From positions 1 to 16,388 of the forward strand of contig JBJXGC010000180.1 in assembly GCA_046154545.1 (NCBI GenBank): DNA of 16,388 bases, read 5' to 3'. The translations under genes and the position numbers were made by a program. The notes under the pieces are model-generated. The model was not told where the DNA came from and made no database searches. It saw nothing but the letters and a program-made list of their open reading frames with translations. Shown here piece after piece: positions 7,407-13,544 of this stretch; positions within the stretch are counted from its first letter, which is position 1; every line of letters starts with the position of its first letter. This DNA comes from JBJXGC01 sp046154545 (GTDB taxonomy: Bacteria; Chloroflexota; Dehalococcoidia; Tepidiformales; Tepidiformaceae).

Positions 7407-7811
7407 GTGGACCTTTCCCCCTTCGGTGATACGACGGCTGCCGTCGCCCGGCAATGGCTCCAGGGACTCGGGCGCCGCCAGGAAGCGATCTCCAACAACA
7501 TCGCCAACCTCGACACGCCCGGCTACCACGCCCAGGACGTGCCCTTCGAGGCTGAGTTGCGCCGGTCGCTCGCCAACGGCTCGACCCGCCTCGCTGTCAC
7601 TAACGCGCGCCACCTCACGCCCGGTGGCACACAGGCCAGCGGCCTCGGCCTCCAGCAGGCCCAGCAACTGACCTCCCAACGGCTCGACTCGAACGACGTC
7701 GATATCGACGCCGAGATGGTCAAGCTCTCGGAGACCCAGATGCGCTACCAGGCGGCGGCCAGCGCCCTCGGCCAGCGCATCTCCATCATTCGCGAAGCCA
7801 TCCGTGGCTAG
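7407..7811 (+). CDS. flgB: Flagellar proximal rod protein FlgB
   Basis: FlgB is a proximal rod subunit exported through the type III apparatus. The 134 residues match the family length. The rod/hook N-terminal signature SNNIANLDTPGYHAQDV is at 29-45. The C-terminal helix DAEMVKLSETQMRYQAAASA is at 101-120. The start is GTG at 7407, with AAGGAG seven bases upstream. An ATG at 7338 would begin inside fliJ and add residues unlike FlgB. The gap after fliJ is 35 bases. In Bacillus-type operons flgB precedes fliF; here it follows fliJ. Confidence 0.95.
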   Translation: MDLSPFGDTTAAVARQWLQGLGRRQEAISNNIANLDTPGYHAQDVPFEAELRRSLANGSTRLAVTNARHLTPGGTQASGLGLQQAQQLTSQRLDSNDVDIDAEMVKLSETQMRYQAAASALGQRISIIREAIRG

Positions 7812-7862
7812 CGCACCAACCGGACGACGACCCGCGGATGCGGACCACACAGGGGGGCTGTC

Positions 7863-8309
7863 ATGGGTTTGATGAGGTCGATCGGGGCGACCATGTCGGG
7901 TATCGCCGCCCAGCGCGTGCGGATGGACACGGTGAGCGGCAACGTCGCCAACATTGACACGACCCGGACGCCGGACGGGAGCGGGCCATACCGGCGCCAC
8001 GTCGTGCGCTTCTCGTCGGCCGACAACGCCCTGCCCTTCGCCCAGGTCGTGCAGAAGTTCACCGGCCCGGCCACCACCGGCGTGGTCCTCACCAACGTCT
8101 CCGTGGACGAGGTATCGCCGACGCGGAGCGAATACAACCCCTCACACCCGGACGCCAACGGCGAGGGCTTCGTGGAAATGCCGAACGTCGATCTGGTGAC
8201 CGAGATGACCGACCTCACCTCGGCCAACCGGTCGTACCAGGCCAACGTCACCGTCCTCAACGCCATCAAGTCGATGGCCCTAAGGGCCTTGGATATCGGG
8301 AATCGGTAG
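7863..8309 (+). CDS. flgC: Flagellar proximal rod protein FlgC
   Basis: FlgC is a proximal rod subunit that stacks on FlgB. The 148 residues show the conserved N-terminus with SGNVANIDTTRTPDG (25-39) and PYRRHVV (42-48), and the mid-chain region EYNPSHPDANGEGFVEMPNV (90-109), diagnostic for FlgC. The C-terminal LTSANRSYQANVTVLNAIKSM (118-138) forms the other half of the rod coiled coil. The ATG at 7863 follows an AGGGGGG site by five bases. It is 51 bases after flgB and 37 bases before fliE; this gap contains no clear terminator. Confidence 0.96.
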   Translation: MGLMRSIGATMSGIAAQRVRMDTVSGNVANIDTTRTPDGSGPYRRHVVRFSSADNALPFAQVVQKFTGPATTGVVLTNVSVDEVSPTRSEYNPSHPDANGEGFVEMPNVDLVTEMTDLTSANRSYQANVTVLNAIKSMALRALDIGNR

Positions 8310-8346
8310 TCCGCGGCAGCGGTGGTAAGCAAAGGAGAAGCAACAA

Positions 8347-8634
8347 GTGGAGATCTCAGCAATACGCGGGGCGGGCATGCCCCTTCAGACTAGTATCACA
8401 GCCGCCAAGCCGGCGGCCGGGTTCGCAGACCTCCTGGGCCAGGCCCTCAGCCAGCTCCAGGGGATCAGTGATACCGCCAACCAGAAGGTCAGTGCCCTTG
8501 CCAGTGGCCAGGACGTTGACCTCGCCGACGTGATGCTCTCGCTCGAAACCGAGAGCCTCTCCATGAGCCTGGCCACGACGGTCCGGAACAAGGCCGTCGA
8601 GGCCTACCAGGAAGTCTTCAGGATGCAGATGTGA
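8347..8634 (+). CDS. fliE: Flagellar hook-basal body adaptor FliE
   Basis: FliE joins the MS ring to the proximal rod and is among the first exported substrates. The 95 residues are close to the usual length. Family positions are visible: AGFADLLGQAL (24-34), DLADVMLSLETESLSMSL (58-75) and the C-terminal VRNKAVEAYQEVFRMQM (79-95). The start is GTG at 8347 with AGGAG nine bases upstream; no suitable ATG lies near. The stop TGA shares bases with the fliK ATG (TGATG), so translation is probably coupled. Confidence 0.95.
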   Translation: MEISAIRGAGMPLQTSITAAKPAAGFADLLGQALSQLQGISDTANQKVSALASGQDVDLADVMLSLETESLSMSLATTVRNKAVEAYQEVFRMQM

Positions 8635-9935
8635 TGGGTCTTACCGTCGCCGACGTCGCCCAGACCCTGTTCCCGGTTGCTACCGGCACGGCCCAGCTCG
8701 CCTCGAACGGCGGGCTCCAGGCCGGGTTCGCGGCGCTCTTGCAGCGATTCGCCGGCGCAGTCATGCCCGCGGCGGGCGGAGGCGCCGACCCGCTCACGCT
8801 CCAATTGGATGTGCTCCCGGAGGGCGGCGAAGGGACGGCCGACGAGACGATCGCCGAAGCCCTGGCCGCGATGTGTGCCGGCCTCGGCCTTGCGCCTCAG
8901 CCGCTGACCGTGCCCCTGGGTGAGCAGGCTACGGTCGGCGCCGCAAGCGCGGCAGCCGCAGGGATTTCGACCGCTCAACTGGCCGCGCTTGAAGCGGCGC
9001 TTGCAGACCTCAGCGGCACCGGTGGTGTCTCCCCCGCGGATGAAGCGAGCGGACGCGAGGGCGAGGCCGCCGCTGCCCCGCCCGTCACGCCGGCCAGCGC
9101 CAGCGGTCCGCAAGCCGCACCGGGGGCGACGGCGCCTGCCATCCCCGCCGGGAGTCTCGCCGGTGCCCCACCGGAGGCGGCGGCGCCGCCCATCCAGCCG
9201 CCTGGCCAGGACATACCCGCGGTCCCGCAACCGGCGCTCGCCTCTGACGTGTCCAGCCAGGCGCCGCCGGGCGGCCTGGTCCCGGCTAACCAGGTCAATG
9301 GCGTGGTCCGCTCCGTCGGGAACGCCTTCACAGAAGACAGCGATGGGCCGGCCGTCATCGGTGGCCCGGGAGCCGGGCAGTCGCACATCGAATCGGAAGC
9401 TGCCCAGGAGGCACCCCAGCCTGTCGCGGAGCTCGCGAACGTTTCGAACCACCACCCGGCGGTTGACGCCGCGGAAGTGGTCGAAGCGCCGGCCCGCCCC
9501 GTCGCTGACTTGCCCGAGGCCGTCCGCCAGGTAGGGCGGGCCGTCATCGAACGCCTCCAGGAGGGCGGCGGAACCACCCGCATTCACCTGCATCCAGAAG
9601 AACTCGGACGGGTCTCCGTCGATGTGCGGATCGAAGGTGGCGAGGTCCACCTCACCGTGATCGCCGAACGGCCGGAGGCGGCGCGCCTGCTTCGCGAGCA
9701 CGCCCCTGACCTCGCCCAGGTCTTCCGCGAGCACGGCCTCGACCTCCACGTCCAGGTTGGCTCCGGTGGCCAGGAACGGGGGCAGGGCGAGAGCACCGAT
9801 GGGCGTTCGCACCGCCAACGGGCCGGTGAGCCGTCCTTCGCTGATGTCTTTGGCGGAGACACCCAGCCCGTCCGGACCGAGAGCCGTGTGCGCGCCGCCT
9901 ACAACCCGGACGGCCTCCACATGTACCGGATTTAA
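8634..9935 (+). CDS. fliK: Flagellar hook-length control protein FliK
   Basis: FliK is the exported ruler that measures hook length and switches export specificity from hook to filament. In 433 residues it has a low-complexity Ala/Pro/Gly-rich middle (about 130-290), typical of the extended ruler segment. The globular C-terminal Flg_hook domain is at about 293-385. That domain holds the LHPEELG motif (319-325) and the strands VDVRIEGGEVHLTVIAERPE that follow. The preferred ATG at 8634 overlaps the fliE stop; a GTG at 8631 is possible but adds only one residue. Its stop codon lies within the AAGGAGA ribosome site of flgD. The middle region is too variable for homology; the call rests on the C-terminal domain and position before flgD. 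Confidence 0.92.
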   Translation: MGLTVADVAQTLFPVATGTAQLASNGGLQAGFAALLQRFAGAVMPAAGGGADPLTLQLDVLPEGGEGTADETIAEALAAMCAGLGLAPQPLTVPLGEQATVGAASAAAAGISTAQLAALEAALADLSGTGGVSPADEASGREGEAAAAPPVTPASASGPQAAPGATAPAIPAGSLAGAPPEAAAPPIQPPGQDIPAVPQPALASDVSSQAPPGGLVPANQVNGVVRSVGNAFTEDSDGPAVIGGPGAGQSHIESEAAQEAPQPVAELANVSNHHPAVDAAEVVEAPARPVADLPEAVRQVGRAVIERLQEGGGTTRIHLHPEELGRVSVDVRIEGGEVHLTVIAERPEAARLLREHAPDLAQVFREHGLDLHVQVGSGGQERGQGESTDGRSHRQRAGEPSFADVFGGDTQPVRTESRVRAAYNPDGLHMYRI

Positions 9936-9947
9936 GGAGAAACGACG

Positions 9948-10493
9948 ATGGCACTGCCGATTGACCCCGTCACCGCACTACAGAACAACACGTTCACTCC
10001 GAAGAAGTCATCGGGCACCGAACTCGGGCAGGTCGACTTCATGAAGTTGATCATCGCCCAGATGCGCAACCAGAACCCGCTCGAACCGCAGAAGGACACG
10101 GACTTCATGGCCCAGATGGCCCAGTTCGAGGCGCTCAACCAGAGCAAGCTGGCGGCCCAGGGCATCAAGGCCATGCAGGGCGTGCAGGAACTCACCGGCG
10201 CAACCGCCCTCATCGGCCGCTCCGTCATCGGCAAGCAGGTCGATGGCACAGCCGTGGCCCGCGACATGGTCTCCCGCGAATTCTTCAGCGCCCCCTACGC
10301 AAAGATCTCAACCCAACAGCGGATGACCGTGAACGAAGACCCCCGGATCATCGCCACCGTCGCGGACGCTCAGAACGCCGGGAATGAGGTCGCTGGCCGG
10401 GTAGACCGGGTGGCTATCGGCCCCGACGGCATCCCGATGCTCCTGGTCAACGGCCGGGTTGTGGACATGTTCACCGTCGCGGAGGTGCGCTGA
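9948..10493 (+). CDS. flgD: Flagellar hook-capping protein FlgD
   Basis: FlgD caps the growing hook and guides insertion of FlgE subunits; it is lost from the finished flagellum. The 181 residues begin with the FlgD N-terminal domain, including FMKLIIAQMRNQNPLEPQ (31-48) and FMAQMAQFEALNQ (53-65). The C-terminus RVDRVAIGPDGIPMLLVNGR (151-170) matches the short C-terminal segment seen in Gram-positive-type FlgD. The protein is shorter than the enterobacterial form and seems to lack a full tudor/Ig-like pair. The ATG has AAGGAGA ending seven bases upstream. It ends in TGATG shared with the next gene. Confidence 0.94.
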   Translation: MALPIDPVTALQNNTFTPKKSSGTELGQVDFMKLIIAQMRNQNPLEPQKDTDFMAQMAQFEALNQSKLAAQGIKAMQGVQELTGATALIGRSVIGKQVDGTAVARDMVSREFFSAPYAKISTQQRMTVNEDPRIIATVADAQNAGNEVAGRVDRVAIGPDGIPMLLVNGRVVDMFTVAEVR

Positions 10494-10855
10494 TGGCGAT
10501 CGGGAACGTGACAGCCGCCGGCTTGAGGCCGCCGCTCGCCCCCGGCGCGCGGACGAGCACGGCCGCCAACGGCTTCTCGGGCGTCCTTCAGGAGGCTGCC
10601 GACGGGCTCCAGATGAGCCGCCACGCGCAGAAGCGGATCGACCGTCGCGACCTCGACCTCGATGGTCCGCGCCTCAAACGCCTCAATAACGCCGTCACCA
10701 GTGCGGCTCAGAAGGGCGCCCGCCAGAGCGTCGTCATGCTCGACGGCCTCGCCGTCGTCGTCAACATCCGTGACCGCACGGTCGTCACCGCCATGAACAC
10801 CGAAGGGAGCCGGCAGCGGGTGTTCACCAACATCGATTCCGTGGTCATCGCGTGA
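10493..10855 (+). CDS. TIGR02530-type flagellar operon protein
   Basis: This 120-residue protein matches my memory of the TIGR02530 (flg_new) family, found between flgD and flgE in many Gram-positive flagellar operons. Conserved features are SRHAQKRIDRRDLDL (42-56), LNNAVTSAAQKGARQSVVMLD (65-85), AVVVNIRDRTVVTAM (87-101) and VFTNIDSVVIA (110-120). It has no signal peptide and no membrane helix. Its precise role is not established to my knowledge; a link to hook assembly or export is inferred from its constant position. The ATG overlaps the flgD stop (TGATG), so it should be co-translated with FlgD. Confidence 0.88.
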   Translation: MAIGNVTAAGLRPPLAPGARTSTAANGFSGVLQEAADGLQMSRHAQKRIDRRDLDLDGPRLKRLNNAVTSAAQKGARQSVVMLDGLAVVVNIRDRTVVTAMNTEGSRQRVFTNIDSVVIA

Positions 10856-10985
10856 CGCGGGCGGGGCGTGGGGGGACTCGTCCCTCACACCTCGTAGTAC
10901 CTGCATCTCTCCCGGGCCGGCCCGCTTCGACGGAACGCCCGATCCAGAACTACCAGCGGTACCACCGCGAAAGGATCGCCCTCCC
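10856..10985 (+). other. 130-base gap before flgE with GC palindrome
   Basis: This is the longest gap within the flagellar operon. It holds a 12-base perfect palindrome CGGGCCGGCCCG (10913-10924), a weak GGGA/TCCC stem (10873-10884) and the flgE ribosome site AAGGA (10971-10975). No convincing promoter or T-run terminator is present. A role in setting hook-protein level by mRNA processing or stability is possible but only inferred. Confidence 0.4.
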
Positions 10986-12497
10986 ATGATGCGAGCACTC
11001 TTCTCCGCCATCTCAGGCATGAGAAACCACATGTCCTTCATGGACGTCGTCGGTAACAACATCGCGAACGTCAACACCATCGCCTACAAGTCGAGCCGCG
11101 TGACCTTCCAGGACATCCTCGGCCAGACGGTCAAGGGTGCGAGCTCCCCGCAGAACGGCCGCGGCGGCACGAACCCGGCCCAGATCGGCCTCGGCATGAA
11201 CCTGGGCGGTATCGACTCGATCATGACCCAGGGGTCGATCCAATCGACCGGCAAGCTCACCGACTTCGCCGTCCAGGGCGATGGCTTCTTCATCGTCTCC
11301 GACGGCCAGCGGGAGTACTACACCCGTGACGGTGCCTTCGACATCGGTGTCGATGGTGGCCTCGTCAACCCCGTCACCGGCTTGCGGGTCATGGGCTGGC
11401 TCGCCGACACAACCGGCGCGGTCGATACGCAGAGCCCACTGGCCCCGCTGGAGATCCCCTTCGGCACACGCATCAGTGCCCAGCCTTCGACGAAGCTGGA
11501 CCTCGCGGGCAACCTGGACGCCTCCGTGGCCGCCGGCCAGAGCGTGAACACCACCGTCACGATCTACGACTCGCTCGGTGTGCCGAACCTGACCAAGGTC
11601 ACCTTCACGAAGATGGCCGCGACGCCGGGTGGCCCCAGCTACTGGGCCGTCCGCAACAGCGCCTCCAGCGCCGTGATTGTGAACACCCTCGGCGCCGGCA
11701 GCGCCATCACCGGCGCCCCGAATACCCTCCGCCCCGGCGCCTGGGCGATCACCATGACCGGCACCGGCAACCTGACGGCGATCTTTACGCCGCAGACCTT
11801 CACCCCGCCGGCCACCTGGGCCGCCGGGCCGCCGGAACCCGCCGTCGTGGGCACCATCGCGGCAGGTGGCACGAACACCACGCTCATTCCCGGGCTCACC
11901 ATCACAGGCCCCACCGTAATGGCCGCGGGCACAGCCAGCGTCACGATCGACAGCACCACCGCGCCGGTGGTCTTCGACAGCGCCGGCCAGTTCGTCTCCA
12001 CGAACGTCATGCCCACAGCGACGCTCACCACGAGCGGGGGCGCCGCCTCGCCCCAGACCGTGACACTCGACATCACGAGGTTCACCCAGTTCGCCGGCCA
12101 GAGCCAGGTGAACCTCACGAACCAGGACGGGTTCCCGGCCGGTGCCCTCGTCAGCTTCACCGTCGGCAGCTCGGGTGAGGTCTCCGGCATCTACTCGAAC
12201 GGTTCGAACCGGGTGATCGGGCAGCTCGCCCTCGCCAGCTTCGTCAACCCCGGCGGCCTTCAGCGCTCTGGCCAAAACCTCTGGACGCCGAGTGCCAACT
12301 CGGGCGACGCCATCGTCGGCACGCCCAACACCAACGGCCGCGGCACTGTCAACACGGGCACCCTCGAGACCTCCAACGTCGACCTCGCCCAGCAGTTCAC
12401 CAACGTCATCATCGCCCAGCGCGGGTTCCAGTCCTCCTCCCGCGTCATCACCGCCAGCGACCAGATGCTCCAGGACCTGGTCAACATCATCCGCTAA
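10986..12497 (+). CDS. flgE: Flagellar hook protein FlgE
   Basis: FlgE polymerises into the hook, the flexible joint between rod and filament. The N-terminal rod/hook signature VVGNNIANVNTIAYKSSRVT is at 21-40. The hook-specific FAVQGDGFFIVSDG is at 94-107, and YYTRDGAFDI at 111-120. The C-terminal coiled-coil segment ETSNVDLAQQFTNVIIAQRG is at 461-480, ending in the SDQMLQDLVNIIR type. At 503 residues it is about 100 longer than the 402-residue Escherichia coli protein. The extra mass appears to lie around 205-350, a Thr/Ala/Gly/Pro-rich stretch that would form a surface domain. Two ATG codons occur at 10986 and 10989; the first is chosen with AAGGA ten bases upstream, but either is possible. 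No export or motor gene follows. Confidence 0.96.
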   Translation: MMRALFSAISGMRNHMSFMDVVGNNIANVNTIAYKSSRVTFQDILGQTVKGASSPQNGRGGTNPAQIGLGMNLGGIDSIMTQGSIQSTGKLTDFAVQGDGFFIVSDGQREYYTRDGAFDIGVDGGLVNPVTGLRVMGWLADTTGAVDTQSPLAPLEIPFGTRISAQPSTKLDLAGNLDASVAAGQSVNTTVTIYDSLGVPNLTKVTFTKMAATPGGPSYWAVRNSASSAVIVNTLGAGSAITGAPNTLRPGAWAITMTGTGNLTAIFTPQTFTPPATWAAGPPEPAVVGTIAAGGTNTTLIPGLTITGPTVMAAGTASVTIDSTTAPVVFDSAGQFVSTNVMPTATLTTSGGAASPQTVTLDITRFTQFAGQSQVNLTNQDGFPAGALVSFTVGSSGEVSGIYSNGSNRVIGQLALASFVNPGGLQRSGQNLWTPSANSGDAIVGTPNTNGRGTVNTGTLETSNVDLAQQFTNVIIAQRGFQSSSRVITASDQMLQDLVNIIR

Positions 12498-12518
12498 GCG
12501 GGCAGTCACGGGGCAGGC

Positions 12519-13508
12519 ATGCTTCAGCGCTTCATGCTGGATTCGAAGAAGGTCAACCGGATGGCGACGCTGGCCATCCTGCCCCTCATGGTCGTCGTAA
12601 TCATGGCCGGTACGCGCGGGAGCAGCGCAAAGCGCGAACCGCCCGAGGCGCCGACCGAAGGCACGCTCATGGTCGCGAACCTGCGGGATGAATCGCTGAC
12701 GATTCACCCGCTGGCTTCGCTGGCGGCGCCGATCACGCTGCTCCTCGGCGGCGCGCCACACGAACTGGCATTGGCGAACGGGCGACTCTATGCCAGCCTG
12801 CCGCGCGAGGAGAGCGTCATCGAGATTGACCCGCGGGCACCGGGAATCCTGCGGACGCTCACCATCGCCGGCCAACCACACGGGCTGACCACGGCTCCCG
12901 ACGGTCGCACGCTCTTCGCGACGACGGACACCGGGAACGAGCTGGTACGCCTCGCCCTCTCCGGATTCGAACGCACGGCATCATGGCCCACGGGTTCGAC
13001 GCCGCACGGGGTGGCGATCTCCGGCGACCTGGCATTCGTTGTCGATGCACGAGACCGCGCGCTGCGGCGAATCGACCTCGCAACCGGCGAATCGCAGACG
13101 ACGCCCGCGGGCATTATGCCGGAAAGCGTGACGATCGCCGGGGACCACGTCGTCGTCGCCGATGCGGCGAGCGGGCGAGTTTACTGGTTTACGAAGGAGC
13201 TGAAACTGGCGGGCGGTGTCGAACTCGGCGGCGTCCCGGTGCGCGTGGTCACGATTAATGCGCAGACGGTCGCCGTGGCCCAGAACGAAGCAGGGCAGGT
13301 CGCGATTATCGACCTGGCGACGGGCGAGGTCGTGCGCGAATTGAAGGTCGCCGGGCGGCCCGATGGCCTGTGCCTCAGCCCTTCCGGGCGATTTCTCGGG
13401 ATCGTGAGCAATGACCACGATTCCGTGCACATTTTCCGTACGAGCGACTGGAAGGTCATGCTGACGCTGGCAACGGGCGACGGACCAGGTGCCTGCGCCT
13501 GGCAATGA
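12519..13508 (+). CDS. Exported or anchored YVTN-type beta-propeller protein
   Basis: This 329-residue protein starts with a basic segment (KKVNR at 10-14) and a hydrophobic stretch (15-31), giving either a signal peptide or a membrane anchor. No lipobox is seen. The rest is a beta-propeller: seven related turns of the form G-x-P-x occur at about 77, 117, 158, 197, 237, 279 and 320, spaced near 40 residues. Each is followed by strands such as TLFATTDTG and VVVADAASG. The pattern suggests a seven-bladed fold closed by the N-terminal strand TLMVANLRDESLTI (49-62). Such proteins are usually outside the cytoplasmic membrane and act in binding; no catalytic residues are recognised. It starts 22 bases after flgE but has a weak ribosome site. 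A start at 12534 is possible. Flagellar involvement is not implied. Confidence 0.82.
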   Translation: MLQRFMLDSKKVNRMATLAILPLMVVVIMAGTRGSSAKREPPEAPTEGTLMVANLRDESLTIHPLASLAAPITLLLGGAPHELALANGRLYASLPREESVIEIDPRAPGILRTLTIAGQPHGLTTAPDGRTLFATTDTGNELVRLALSGFERTASWPTGSTPHGVAISGDLAFVVDARDRALRRIDLATGESQTTPAGIMPESVTIAGDHVVVADAASGRVYWFTKELKLAGGVELGGVPVRVVTINAQTVAVAQNEAGQVAIIDLATGEVVRELKVAGRPDGLCLSPSGRFLGIVSNDHDSVHIFRTSDWKVMLTLATGDGPGACAWQ

Positions 13509-13544
13509 ATTCGTAATCGAACCACGGTTGATTCGCTAACCCGG

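Noticed and set aside
8604..9920. Antisense open frame (438 residues) over fliK
   Set aside because: It is the complement of the Ala/Pro-rich FliK gene, has no domain, and FliK has a clear C-terminal hook domain and coupling signals on the plus strand.
10926..10956. Possible promoter (TTCGAC with TACCAG) before flgE
   Set aside because: Both boxes match the consensus poorly and the spacing is 19 bases; not distinguishable from chance.
11013..12881. Long antisense open frame (622 residues) across flgE and the propeller gene
   Set aside because: It spans two well-supported plus-strand genes and is rich in Gly, Arg, Asp and Val as expected of a shadow frame in high-GC DNA.
13515..13533. Imperfect inverted repeat AATC/GATT with AAC/GTT between the propeller and dockerin genes
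   Set aside because: Stem is short and bulged and no T-run follows, so a terminator is not supported.
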